Source: Geosiphon pyriformis (lineage: Eukaryota > Glomeromycota > Glomeromycetes > Archaeosporales > Geosiphonaceae). From it: a stretch of DNA of 64,000 bases. This document shows positions 22,040-34,399 of the stretch, in pieces. The stretch covers positions 683,864 through 747,863 of the forward strand of contig JAAOMT010000239.1 of assembly GCA_016748015.1 (NCBI GenBank). Direction: 5' to 3'. Position 1 is the first letter of the stretch. Each line of letters opens with the position of its first letter. Below the pieces are notes generated by a model. The model had not been told where the DNA came from, searched no databases, and saw nothing but the letters and a program-made list of their open reading frames with translations. Position numbers and translations under genes: made by a program.

Positions 22040-23700
22040 AATTAAAAATGAAAACTAAAAAGGAAGTAGATAAATTTTTTTTCGGCCGCAGAAGCAGAAT
22101 TTGAAATTTCCATTCCACAGGAACTAACCTAAAAAATATTAATTTTTTTTAACAAAATAAATGGTAAAAGATAACATTATTAATTATGTCAAAAAAATTG
22201 GTATCATTTCATGGTTTTGGTACGATTTGGCAAAAGAAAAATGTTCTAAATTTTTTAGCTTTTAAATTAATCTTTCAAAAATCATATATTTAAGATTAAA
22301 TTGGAAATAATTATTGTGCTACATACTAATACATATTTTTTACAAGACTTTTCAAAATATTTTATTATTGAAAATTATTTAAAAAAAAACAATAAAAAAT
22401 AATTTCTTATTATATTTAAATTAAAAATTAAAAATTAAAAATTAAAAATAAATTTATAGTATTTACTTATAATTAATTGAATTTTTAAGTTATAAAAATT
22501 GATCAAATTTTTAATATATGTTTTTAATATGTTTTTAATGTTTTTGCAAGTTTTTAATAGAATTTAAATTTAAAAATTTTAATATTATTGTTTTAAATTA
22601 CTTTTTTAATAAGTTTTATAATTGAAAATAATGTTTTTTTTATATTAAAATTTAATTGCTTTAAAGTTTTAATAAAAATAACAGATTTTTAAATACTATA
22701 TATTATAAAATAATATAATAATATAATGATAATTTTATTAAATTTTATTGTTAATTTTTAATATTAAAATTAATTTTATTATTAATTTTAATATTTTTGA
22801 ATTTTTACTGTTTAATATTGTTAAATAGAAATAGCAAAACTAATTTTTTATTTATTATATTTATATTTATATTTATATATATTATAATAAATTTAGATAA
22901 AAAATACTATTATTTTAAACAAATTCTATTATTAATTAATTTTTTAATAATTAATAATTATTTTATAATAGTTATAAATTATTATAAATTAAAATTTTTT
23001 TTTAATTATTTTATCAACTATTTTATTGTTACTTAAAAAATTTTTAATAAAAAAATATGAATCAATATACTACATATTTTTTGTTTTTATTTTTTTAAAT
23101 ACTTTTTTGAAAAGTATAATTATAAGTTTTTAAATAAGTTATTTTAATTTTTTTAATTTTTTATGATATAAATAAAAAATAAAAAATTATAAATAACAGA
23201 GTAACTTAAACTGTTATAATAATAAAAATTAATTTTTAATATGTTTTATTCAAATTTATTTTCTCTTAGGTTGAAGTTTATTAATAAATATATATTATTA
23301 ATTAAGAATATTAAAATTACTTTAATTTATCAATTTTTTAATTTTCTTTGTTTATCATCTTTAAATTTGAGACTCATTGTAAAATTAAATAATTTATAAA
23401 ACTTCAAATCTTTTAATCATTATACTACTAGTAATAAATTGATTTTATTATATTCTTAATATATTTTTATGAAAATCTTATTTACATGCATATATTATTT
23501 TATATTAAAATAATATTATAAATTTGAATTAAAATAACGTTAATATTTAAATTTTTAACAGTTAAAATATCATATAAAAAAATAATTTTTTGTTATAAAA
23601 ACTACAAAATAAATACATGTATAAATAATTTATAAATTTTTTAAAAAAATAATTATATTAATTAAATCAAAATATTTAAATAGTTTTTTTTATTTGCTCA
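22040..23700. other. AT-rich desert
   Basis: Extremely AT-rich, with homopolymer and TTAAAAAT-type runs. The only longer frame is low-complexity Ile/Tyr/Asn/Lys. No coding, RNA or element signal is seen; it may be decayed transposon DNA. Confidence 0.6.
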
Positions 23701-23947
23701 AAAAAGTGAGGGTAATTTTCATGCATCACACGAAGCCTAAATCGTTTTTATTAGTATTATTATTGTTGTTGTTGTTGTTGTGTTGCTATTGTTGTTATTT
23801 TATAAAGAAATTGAACTACTCATTTAATTTAGGTAACAATGAGAAACTTGTTTGGCGCCTCTGTGCATTATAGCTAATTAGATTTGTAGCGAATCACAGT
23901 CTGATGAATAAGGTTAATAAATTGATTTGTTACACTATGTGAAACAA

Positions 23948-23955
23948 TATAAATA
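23948..23955 (+). promoter_or_regulatory. Probable TATA box of kinase copy 1
   Basis: TATAAATA lies 113 bp upstream of the ATG at 24068. The same octamer lies at the same relative place in the paralogue (50325-50332), within a conserved ~200-bp promoter that is otherwise intergenic. Confidence 0.55.
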
Positions 23956-24067
23956 AGAACTCGCCTTTAGACAAATAACTATAAACGTACTATCAAATAA
24001 ACCTTTAAAGAAACCCTCTTTGAATAATAACTTATTCACATTTTATCCTTTGTCCGTTATTTATATC

Positions 24068-25336
24068 ATGGAAAACAAAGAAATTAAAAGAACGACTCGT
24101 CCAGAGGCTCATGATTGCAATGAATGTCAACAGTGTCAACGGTTTATTGAATATACTGGTAATTTTTGTAAAGCATGCCAGTTCATGTTTTTCAAAAAAC
24201 ATTATAAAGACTTTTCAAGTGGCAATGAAGAAGTTGATAAAATAATTAAGAATCCAATCTATATTCAATATGATCAATCTGATAATTATGGTGAATTGAA
24301 TTACTATGAATGGATTCCATGGGAGCATTTGTCGAATATCAACGAAATTGCTAGAGGAGGGTTTGGGATAATTTATAAAGCAACCCTAATTGATGGATTA
24401 ATTTATTCAGCAAGTATAAAACATTATGGTTCAATGGAATATAAAACATATAACAAAGGGATGCAAGTAGCAATAAAAATAATAAAAAAGAACAGTTCAG
24501 AAGTGTTTAAAGAGGTAACAAACTATTTATATTTATATATTAATTTAATTCACATTTACCTATTATTTATTTACTATATATATTATCTATTTACTTAATC
24601 TTTTTTTCACTGTGTTTTGATAGTTAAATATTCAAAGAGCTATATTTATTAATAACAGTGAAGAGTTGTATAATATCTCTAAAATATTGGGGATTACGCA
24701 AAACGCTGAAACACTCGAGTATGGAATTGTGATGAAGTTTGCCAGACATGGAGATATGCGAAAATATTTGTCAACAAATTTTCATTATACGAGTTGGTCT
24801 AATAAATTTGAGATCGCGATCCGTATAGCTTCTGGACTTGATTCAATTCATTCTTCTGGTATGGTTCATCGTGATCTACATTCGGGCAACATCCTACAAT
24901 TTGATAAACACTTGGTAAATATTGGAGACCTCGGATTATGTCAAACTACAAACCATGAAGCAACAACAACAACAATAACAACAGAGGAAAAAAAGATATT
25001 TGGAGTGATTCCATATATTCCACCAGAAGTTTTAAGAGGAGAAAAGTTTACAACAGCTGGTGATATTTATAGTCTAGGAATGTTATTATGGGAATTATCA
25101 ACAGGAAAACCTCCTTTTCATGATTGTCCTCATGACGAAATCCTTATAATGGCTATTTTAAATGGTCAAAGACCTAATATTACCTCCCCATTTATTCCAC
25201 CTCCAATTGCTAAACTCATTAAAANNNNNNNNNNNNNNNNNNNNNNNNNNNNNNNNNNNNNNNNNNNNNNNNNTTTCTTTTTAAAGAATTAGTCTATTTG
25301 CCTGAGAGTAAAAAAGTTGAAGAAAATTTTGAATGA
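24068..25336 (+). CDS. TKL-like protein kinase, copy 1 (interrupted by assembly gap)
   Basis: Exon 1 is 24068-24514, exon 2 runs from 24624 into the N gap, and the last exon 25293-25336 ends VYLPESKKVEENFE. The N-terminus has a four-Cys motif, CNECQQC...CKAC, probably a small zinc ribbon. Kinase blocks: P-loop IARGGFGIIYKA, VAIKII with the ATP-binding Lys, catalytic loop MVHRDLHSGNIL, GDLGLC in place of DFG, and PPEVLRGEKFTTAGDIYSLG. The first Gly of the P-loop is Ala, while the catalytic Asp, Asn and metal-binding Asp are kept. The family is hugely expanded in Rhizophagus and is probably Ser/Thr-specific signalling. The C-terminal lobe is missing because of the gap. The paralogue at 50447-51947 is complete and very similar. 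Confidence 0.85.
25225..25273. other. Assembly gap (49 N) inside a kinase gene
   Basis: The flanks match the paralogue at 51588 and 51885, where the intervening sequence is 296 bp. The 49-N gap therefore understates the missing sequence by about 250 bp, unless this copy has a deletion. Confidence 0.95.
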
Positions 25337-25784
25337 ATTTTCAATGTGTAATCGTTTAAATGAGTTTAAATAGATTTAATCTTTTTAATTATAAATCAAT
25401 CATAATTAGATTAGAATTATATTTTATATTTAGCAAAATTATCTTTTATTAATAAAATTTAAATATATAAATGTAACATACTTTTATTTTCCATTTTACC
25501 GTTTTAAAAAAAAATTTATAATTATCTTTTAATATTTATAATATTAATTAAAATATTTAACTATTTTGTTTTATATTATTCGTGATAAATTAAATTAAAT
25601 TAAATTAAATTAATTAATTAATTAAAATCAAAATAATCAATAATTAAAGCGCAAACAATAATAATAAATAAATAATTACTACAGTGGGAGCGAAAGACTT
25701 GTAGCAGACATCCTTATCTCATACTCCTTTATTCCTATATTCTTGTAAGCATTTCTGCCAATACTAACCCTTTTATTGTTATAG

Positions 25785-26660
25785 ATCTAGTGGCTTTTTC
25801 GGCTGGTGTTTCTAGCAGTGGAGAGACTGGTGTGGGGTCTTGTTCTGTTGTTAAAAAGAATCAATTTTTGCCTATATTTATCTATGACAACGCGGACAAG
25901 AAGGCCAGAAAGCTCAGTATAACTGCTACCATGGTTGACACTTCTGCTGGCCTCCTGTATTTTGGTACTTTAGGTGATGGTAAACACATTTTACATCAGT
26001 CCTGGAGAAATGAAGTGGGCAGTGTGAGCAAAGCTTCAGAAGTCGAGGAATTAGAAAATTTAATAATTAAGGAAACTCACTATGCTGATTTGGATGACTT
26101 GGAGGGTGATAAAGATATGAATGATGTGACATCATGATGCATTCGAACTACTACTTATAATTTAATCAAATTACCACCTGTATTTGTTATTGATAGTATA
26201 TGTGATAACGAAGTTCTGGATCTTTTTTCGCTGATTTCAGTTGCAAAAGATGGCCAGATTCCTTTGCTGGTAAAAGAAAAAAGAGTTTTTAGTCCAGCTA
26301 AGTCATTTACTCTAAATATTGACATGTTAGCTGTTCCTGAAAAAAATTTATAGAAGGAAAAACCAGCTCGTTAACTGGTCTGTTATTAAAAACTTTTGGG
26401 CTCTTGGATGAAATGAAGACAATACTAGGATTAACCCAAATATGTTTCTTTGAAAAAACTTTGACTGATGAAAAACAAGCCAAAAATAGAAAAAATACTT
26501 TAGTGGTCATCAAAGGCAGCTTTTTATTATTACTAGTCATAAAAAAAGCTTCTAAAACATTCTGTCTAGCTGTTTTTACAACAGAAAGAACTTTTCTGGT
26601 TAAAACTTTGTAAAAAGATACCAGTTACAGCATTTTTATTCTTTGCTTTAGTTGTGATCA
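25785..26660 (+). pseudogene. LINE ORF1 relic, truncated
   Basis: An open stretch to 26135 has the codon use and style of the Rhizophagus LINE-like ORF1 I recall: KKARKLSITATMVDTSAG, a SWRNEVGSV block and a Glu/Asp-rich DDLEGDKDMND block. From ~26136 it continues only through stops (for example near 26344) with a SFTLNIDMLAVPEK block. It is GC-richer than the flanks. No RT or endonuclease remains. The 5' boundary abuts an AT-rich repeat. This is inferred from recalled family resemblance, not from the full LINE on this window, whose ORF1 start differs. Confidence 0.55.
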
Positions 26661-26664
26661 TAAA

Positions 26665-27589
26665 ATTAAGAAGGTAAGGAGTTTAAATTTAACAAATATA
26701 TTATTATTATGTAAATTATACACAAATTACATATAATAAATTATTTAAATTAATTAAAATTATTTTATTTTACTATAATAAACTTTTTATTTAATATTAA
26801 ATTTAAAAAATCTTTATTAAAAATATTTTTATTATTTAAAATAATTTATATATACTTATAATACACAAATAAGTTAATTATATACTATATATTTTTCAAT
26901 AAATTTTATTTTTGTTTATATTTTTTATTATTTTAATATTATTATTCTTTAATATTATATTTAATTATTTATATTAATTTGTGTTTTTACAATTAATATT
27001 TAAATTTTTTATAATATATAATATATAATTTTTTATTAATACAATAATTTTTGTAATAATTATTTGGTATTTTTTAAATATTATAATTATAATTACATAT
27101 TAATTTTTACATATAATAGTTTTTATTAAAATTATATATATTTTTTTTAAATTATTATTGATTTTTTCAATTATATTTAATATATTTTTATAAATATATT
27201 AAATAAAATAAAATTTAGAAAATAATATTTTATTTCTTAAAAATAATATTACATTATTTATTAATTTTATTAAAAATAAATTAAAAAATTTTTAATTTTA
27301 ATTAAAACACAAAGCACAAAATATTTTTTATCATAAAATAATTAAATAATTTAGTTTTAAATTTTAATTTACCAAATAACAATTAAATTGCCACAAAAAA
27401 AAAACTTAATTTAATTATATGATTTTAAAATTACAAAAAATTATGTTTAAGTAAGAATTATTACTACTTAAATACTTAAAAATTTTGCTTTATAATAATT
27501 AAATAACAGTTAAACAAAATATTATAATTTTTTTTTAATATTATAAATATTAACAACTTTTAATTGTTTTAAAAACATTATTTTTTTTA

Positions 27590-27628
<39 letters not shown>

Positions 27629-28788
27629 TTATTTTACAAGTAAGATCTAACTTTTATGTACTACAATACAATAAAAATATGATCTAAAATAAAAGTCATT
27701 TATATATTTTTATATGTAATTAACTATTTAATTAATTAAAACTATATTGTATACTTAATACAACTCTAACATCTATAACCAAATCTAAAAAAAAAAAACA
27801 AATAGGCTTTTTTAAAACCAAAACCAATTAAATGGCTTTTTAAGCACATCTAATTTCTAAACAATTATTTTGAAAACAACAATTACAGAACTCCAAGCCC
27901 AATCATTTATTTCTTAAACTTTTAAAAAATGACGTTATTTACGAAATTATTATTAGCTAATAGCCTTAATAGTTAAACAGGTTTTAATTTTAGTTAAAGC
28001 ACAATAACGCCAATACAGAATAGAAAAGCTATCTTTTAACTAAAAGAATTAATCAAATTCTATTTGTGCAATAACTAAACGATTTAGTTTTCATACCTTG
28101 ACAAAATATAGTTGAGTTGAAAACTCCACATGGAATACGTGATCTTATAAATTCAATTAAAAAGAATTAAAAAACATATTAAAAGTTTTAATAAAATCAC
28201 TTAATTAAAAGTGGTTATTTAATTTAAAATTATTATTTTGCAATCGGAAAAAAAAGTTTCAATTTAAATAAAGCTGTTTTTTTTGTTTTATTAATAATGT
28301 TTAAAATTAACTTAATATTTTATAATAATGTAAAATTGTTTATTTTTGTTAATTTTATTAAAATAATTAAATATAATTTACATATTTTGTATTTTTTCTA
28401 ATTAATTTTTTTTGTTTTTATAGTTATTTTAATTATTTAATAAAATATAAATTTTTTCGGTTACAATATTTTACAATATAATACATTAAATACCTAAATA
28501 TTTATATATGCATAAAATCAAACCAAAAAAACATAATTATTAACTAAATAACTTTGTTAGTATTTTTAAATTTTTTGTTATTTTGTTTAAATACATTTTT
28601 AACTATTTTTCAAATACTATTTTATTTTTTTATTTTTTTATTTCACAATTAAAACAGTATTACAATACCAATTATTAATATTTAATTTAAATTTATTTTT
28701 AATAATAAATTAATTATTTTGAAGTTTAAATTCATTTAAACATAATAAATAATAAAATAAATAAAATACATAAAATTCATTCGAAAAT
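26665..28788. other. AT-rich desert with (ATT)n microsatellite at 27594-27628
   Basis: No coding signal. The microsatellite has about a dozen ATT units. A stretch near 27695-27770 resembles a strongly mutated LINE-tail motif (see 62700-62790). The remainder has no recognisable feature. Confidence 0.6.
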
Positions 28789-30323
28789 TTATTCAACTTC
28801 GTTATTTTCAGGCAAATAGATTAATTCTTTTAAAAAGCAAAATAAAAAGCAAAAAGTTTAGCATATTCAATTTAACTAATAACCTAATCAGTCATTTTGA
28901 AATTAAATGAACTAACCTTTAGAAAAATGAATCATTTGAGCAGTTAAAGGACGACTTGTATAAACTGCTCCTGTATGAATTATTTTCTTATCGTGTTTCA
29001 TAGTCTTTTTAAGGGGTTGAATGCTTTTTGAAAATTTTATTGTCCTAAAGTATATCCATCTTTTAAATATATTATTATACAAATTTCCAAGTTTTCCCGA
29101 CTTCTTCCAAATTTCTTCAGCAGTAGGACGATTCTTAGAATTAGCATCCCAACACTTTTTAATGAGTTTACCGATAGAAGGTGGAATAAGGGGTGAGGTA
29201 ATATTAGGTCTTTGACCATTTAAAATAGCCATTATAAGGATTTCGTCATGAGGATAATCATGAAAGGGAGGTTTTCCTGTTGCTAATTCCCATAATATCA
29301 TGGCAAAACTATAAATATCACCCGATGTCGTAAACTTTTCTCCTCTTAAGACTTCTGGTGGAATGTATGGAATCACTCCATATATCTTTTTTTCCTTCGT
29401 TGCTTTTCCTGTTGTTGTTGCTTCATTGTTTGTAGGTTGGCATAATCCGAGGTCTCCAATTTGTACCGTTCGTGAATAATATATTAGGATGTTGCCCGAA
29501 TGTAGGTCACGATGAACCATACCAAAAGAATGAATCATACTAAGTCCCCAAGCTATACGTTGCGCGATCACTAATTTATCTTTCCAACTCATATAATGAA
29601 AATTTGTTGATAAATGCTTCCGCATGTCTCCATATCGAGCAAGGTGTATCACAATTCCATATTCAAATGTTTCAGTGTTTTGGGTAATTCCGTATATTTT
29701 AGATATATTGTATAGGAAATCGCTATCGTTATTATTGAACATGGTTCTTTGAATATTTAACTATCAAAAAGCGAAAGAATGATAAATAGATAATCAGATT
29801 AAGCATATAAATATAATAAAAATAAACAAGAATGAACCCTTCAAAATAATAATAATAATAATTTGATTACCTCTTTAAAGACTTCGTTACTATTCTTTGA
29901 AGATGATTTCATAAATTTTATTGCTACTTCCATCCCTTTTCCCCATGTTTCATATTCAATTGAACCATGATGTTTTATAATATCAAAACGAATAAATCCA
30001 TCAATAAAGGTTGCTTTATAAATTGTACCGAACCCTCCCTCTCCAATTTTGTTAATATCTGACAAACTCTCCCATGGAATCCATTCATAATAATTAACTT
30101 TACTAAAAGAATGTTCAGTAGGTGAAGTATAGATTGGATTCTTAATTATTTCATCAATTACTTTATTTCCGCTTGAAAAGTCTTTATAAAGTTTTTCAAA
30201 AAATAAGAATTTGCATGCTCCACACTTATTCACTACATTTCGAATGCTCTCTTGACATTCTTCACATAGGTTACAATCATGAGCAGCTTCTGGACGAGTT
30301 CTTTTAATTTCTTTCTTTTCCAT
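28789..30323 (-). CDS. TKL-like protein kinase, copy 2 (intact)
   Basis: Three exons (29871-30323, 28917-29760, 28789-28826) join in phase to 444 aa. ATG at 30323 gives MEKKEIKRTRPEA. The N-terminal four-Cys motif is CNLCEEC...CGAC. The kinase domain is complete: canonical P-loop IGEGGFGTIYKA, VAIKFM, MVHRDLHSGNIL, GDLGLC, PPEVLRGEKF, GDIYSFAMILWELATGKPPF and CWDANSKNRPTAEEI. The C-terminus ends ELIYLPENNEVE. Relative to paralogues the last intron uses a different AG (the usual TTAG is TTAA here), which adds residues but keeps frame. Likely an active Ser/Thr kinase. Its promoter (30340-30450) is nearly repeated upstream of the pseudogene at 34224. Confidence 0.9.
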
Positions 30324-30464
30324 GGTTTGAGTAAATAAAATGGGAATGAATCTTTAATAGAATTAAAAATTTTGAAGCTTTTATTAATAGTAAGTTTAGA
30401 AACTTTAACACACAGCCATTTCCTGATAAGGAATAGGTTAAAACACGAAAGAATAAGTATGAAT

Positions 30465-30790
30465 TTACTGTTTATTAATGATATTTTACAGTTGGATTGT
30501 AACACATCGACCATTTACAAATAAAACACCTATTTCCTCCATAATCTCAGGAGAGGAACAGAGCTTCATCAAGCAATCTCAGGAAGAATTTCCTCCCAAG
30601 CGCTATTCTCATTTCTGTCAATTAGAATCCTGAAATTCCGGCATTGTACACTTTAGACCCTATAATCCTCTATGTTACCACACTAGCTATAATTCTTGGA
30701 TGACAACACAAAGACATTGTGGGAAAGGTAATGTGCTCAGCAGAATATTTTCATAATTTGCTTAGTGACTAATGTTTCAAGATCAAAGAT
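30465..30790. repeat. Dispersed repeat, copy 2; left edge of duplicated segment
   Basis: Matches 43535-43880: blocks TTTATTAATG, ACAGTTGGATT, CTCAGGAGAGGAAC, GAAATTCCGGCATTGTA and CTCTATGTTACCACACTAGC occur in the same order. A third, more diverged copy is at 15064-15330. It forms the upstream edge of the segmental duplication carrying the aldo/keto reductase. Confidence 0.8.
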
Positions 30791-31800
30791 GTCATAAAAA
30801 TAACATCCACTGGAATCAATGTAATAGAAACCATTAAAACTAATTTTCTTCCAATAAAAACTATTCGTTAAAGAAAATCCTCCAGAAATATGTCTTTTAA
30901 TCTGCTGACATCATCATTGCCTATTGTTGAATTTGATCATCTTGTAGCTATGACGCTTTTTGATGAGTCATATCATATTTTAGACCATCTTACATATATA
31001 AAAAACTTATTTTTAGAATCAACGTCCTATTTGAAAATATTAATCATAGTCAGACATCCAAGTTAAGCCTAAATTAGGAAAAACAGTACAGAAACATATA
31101 ATTTTGGATTTATGCTTCGAGTGATTTTTAAGAACATATATCATTGCATTCGTAAAATATTACAACCCATTTAGAATTTAAAACGCGGTTCAAAATTCTC
31201 CCAGATAACAACCAAGGAAAATTTCATCAGAGTTCACTTTGTATTCTCACTCTAAAGCGTAAGTAAAATAGACTCAAGTGATATCAGAGAAATTGTTCAC
31301 CTGTACAAGTATATGGATGACCTTATTTAGAAAAAAGACAAACTGGCTGTCTTTATTTCAAAGCATAAGGAATACAGGGCCTGAAAACTCGACAAAGCAG
31401 CCCCCACATGAAAAGAATTGCGCATCTTTAGAGTAAGATCCACAGAAAGGCGATCATACTCTTCATTCGCGAATCTTCATCTCGCCACAATAGGTTTCTA
31501 TTTTAAATCAAAATCACAATAGGTTTCTATTCTTGATAAAATGACAAACAGGAAATATTAATTTCTATTCTTAATTCAGGAAAGTAATTTTATCGGGTAT
31601 TTTCAAAGAAACTTTTTTATTATTAGACCTTCTATTGGACAAATAACGTTTGATTAAACGTTTGAGTAATTTTGGAAAAATGTATTTAAAGACACCTTGA
31701 CCTTTTTCTTTTTGAGGTATCTGAGATTTTAAAGCCAGATATAACAGCTACTTTTAATTCCTTTGAATATTCTTTTTCTAAATTTAATTTATATTGTAAA
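30791..31800. other. Intergenic part of the duplicated segment
   Basis: Upstream flank of the aldo/keto reductase copy; it aligns in blocks with ~43870-44774. From ~31600 the two copies are nearly identical. No separate gene. Confidence 0.5.
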
Positions 31801-33679
31801 ATGTCTTCTTTAATTCCTCTTCGTTAACTTGGTAAAACTGGTACCATGATTCCTGCCATTGGATTGGGTTGCATGGTTAATTCATTTTCATTTTCATTTT
31901 TGAATCTGAAATCAATTCGAGTACACACCATTTCTAAATAGGATTAATTATTTGATAATAGGGAATGAGCGAATTTTATGGAAGTGCTGATGATGCTCAA
32001 AGTCTCAAAGTGTTGAAATGTGCCATTGAATTGGGGTGCACTTTTTGGAACACTTCTGATATGTATGGAAAGGGACATAATGAGGTATGTACATATTATT
32101 AAAATGTTGAAATTTATTTAAAAAATAATGTGACCAATTATTATTTGGTAAATCTAGGAATTGATTGGCAAGGTACTCAAAGAACATCGAAATGAAGTGT
32201 TCATTGCAACCAAATTCGGTTTGTTTTTGAATTTTTTTTGATTGGGTTCTTCCATTTCAATTAGGATATTTCCGTTTTCAAATATTTTTTATTTTTGAAG
32301 GTGTTGTTCGTAACGAAATACACAATATCTATGGTACACCTTTTTTTTTTTGTTAACAAGGTCTTTTATTATATCAGCCAATATGGCCTTTTCATAAAGC
32401 CGACTCACCCAATAACCTAAATTACAAGAATCGGGTGACCATATCGATGGTACACCAGAATATGTTCGCGAAGCTTGTGAAAAGAGTTTGAAGAGATTAG
32501 GTGTTGATCAAATTGATCTTTATGTTCAGCATCGGGTTGATCCTCGAACGTAAATATATTAAATTTCGTAATTGCTAAAATTCAATCTCTTCCGTATATT
32601 CTATGAAAGTCTTGTATATCCAATTATTTTGCTTCAATTCCTGCATTTACATTTCTATATAGGCCAATCGAAGAGACTGTAAGGGCACTAGCAGAACTCG
32701 TGAAGGAAGGAAAAGTAAAATATATTGGATTATCTGAATGCAGCGCAGCTAATCTTCGTCGTGCTTACAAAGTTCATCCAATTGCAGCTCTTGAGGTAAA
32801 ATATCTGATTTTAGAATGGAGGAAAATAAGTTTTATTTCTTCATGATTTTTAACTTTCATCATTTAGATTGAATATAGCCCTTGGACTCTTGATATCGAA
32901 GAAAATGGAATCCTTGAAGCGTGTAGAGAATTAGGTGTCACGATTATAGCATATAGTCCATTGGGACGCGGGTTCTTAACTGTAAGTCAAGTTTTAGTTC
33001 ATTAAGACTCTTAACTCTTTTCTTTTAATCAGTTTGAATAACTTAAAATTTTGCACAAATGGCAGGGACAATATAAGTCAATAGAAGATTTTGCTCCAGA
33101 CGATTTCCGAAGAACAAATCCACGTTTTGAAGGTGAAAATTTCCAAAAAAATCTCGAACTCGTAAATCGATTTGAGACTTTAGCAAAGAAAAAAGGGATC
33201 TCAAACAGTGAACTATGTTTGGCTTGGGTTTTAGCTCAGGTATGAAAAATGGTTATTTGTTTCTCAAATTAGTGAAAAATATTGTTAAAAGTCTTGAATT
33301 TATTTTTACAGGGAGAGGAATTTGTGGTTATTCCGGGAACTAGGAACATCAAGTAAGTTTTTCTCGAGAATTGACTGTTTATTTGTTTATTTTAAGTTTC
33401 CTGAATCTTCTCAAACCTTTTGCCCTTATTATAATTCATCAAAAAAACTTCAGGCATCTTGAAGAGAATGTTGGAGCCGGAAAGGTACAATTAACACCTG
33501 AAGAAATTGCCGAAATTCGGGATGTGATTAATTCTATTAATATTTCTGGGGAACGATATCCTGATATTCTTTTGAAGGTAAACTTTTTTTGGGCATTGCT
33601 TGTTTCGTAAAATTCTGGTATTAATCGTAATGTATTCTTTTATATTTAAAACTTTTAGGCTCTCGATTCAAGAAATTAG
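31801..33679 (+). pseudogene. Aldo/keto reductase, copy 1 (disrupted)
   Basis: Ten-exon layout that encodes an AKR: LGKTGTMIPAIGLGCM, then GMSEFYGSADDAQSL, the catalytic Tyr in NTSDMYGKG, Lys in FIATKFG, His in LYVQHRVDP, then [31 protein letters not shown] and a final exon ALDSRN. Two lesions are clear. Codon 9 is TAA where copy 2 has CAA (31825-31827). A ~116-bp SINE-like insertion interrupts the exon at 32325-32456. The exon near 33063 ([14 protein letters not shown]) is intact here but broken in copy 2. AKRs reduce carbonyls with NADPH; fungal relatives are often close to auxin-induced or pyridoxal-reductase-type AKRs. No intact product is expected. Confidence 0.88.
32325..32456 (-). mobile_element. 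SINE-like retroposon with target-site duplication
   Basis: Flanked by ATATCTATGGTACACC (32325-32340) and ATATCGATGGTACACC (32441-32456), a 16-bp target-site duplication with one mismatch. The 100-bp insert begins with T11, the complement of a poly-A tail, so it lies on the minus strand. It is absent from the paralogous exon at 45263-45310. Its tail-proximal part reads GACCTTGTTAAC before the A run. Likely a 5'-truncated SINE; a tRNA or 5S origin cannot be shown. Confidence 0.85.
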
Positions 33680-33784
33680 AATATTGAAATATAAATAAAA
33701 CTTTTTTATACTTGAATAGATTAGCCAATTGTAACTTTTCTTCTTGAAAACCTTCCAATTTCGTACCTTGGACGATTCTCCGTT

Positions 33785-34224
33785 TTTTTTAAAGACTTTA
33801 TTACTATTTTTTGAAGATGTTTTTATAAATTTTATTGCTATTTATATCTCTTTTCTCCATGTTTCATATCCCATTAAATCATAATATTTTGTAACATCAA
33901 AACGAATAAATTCATCAATAAAGATTGCTTTATAAATTGTATTGAACTTTTTCTCTCCAATTTTGTTGATAATTGAAAAACTCTTCTATGTAATCCATTC
34001 ATAATAATTAACTTTACTATAAGAGTGTTCAATAGGTGGAGTATAGATTGAATTCGTAATTATTTTATTAACTACTTTGTTTCACTTGAAAGTTTTTCAA
34101 AAAATAAGAATTTGCATGCTCTACACTTATTCACTACATTTCGAATGATCTCTTGACATTTTTCACATAGGTTGCAATCATGAGCAGCTTCTGGACAAGT
34201 TCTTGTGAATTCCTCGTTTTCCAT
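33785..34224 (-). pseudogene. Kinase exon-1 fragment (copy 3)
   Basis: ATG at 34224 with MENEEF and a four-Cys motif closely matching exon 1 of copy 2 (CNLCEKC...CRAC), followed by several in-frame stops and a small deletion where copy 2 has YKDFSSGNK. The P-loop region is out of frame and its Gly residues are lost. There is no exon 2: the kinase core is absent. The upstream ~130 bp matches the promoter of copy 2, including the block AACTTTAACACACAGCC. Confidence 0.85.
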
Positions 34225-34399
34225 GGTTTGAGTAAATAAAATGGGAATAAGTGTTTAGGAAAATGTTAATATAATTAAAATTTTTGAATTTTAAATGGGA
34301 GGAGTTATTTAAAAAGCTTTTATTAATATTAAGTTTAGAAACTTTAACACACAGCCGTTTCCTAATAAGGAATATATTAAAAAATGAAAGAATAAATCT

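Noticed and set aside
22797-23036. 79-aa Ile/Tyr/Asn-rich frame
   Set aside because: Typical chance frame in extremely AT-rich DNA.
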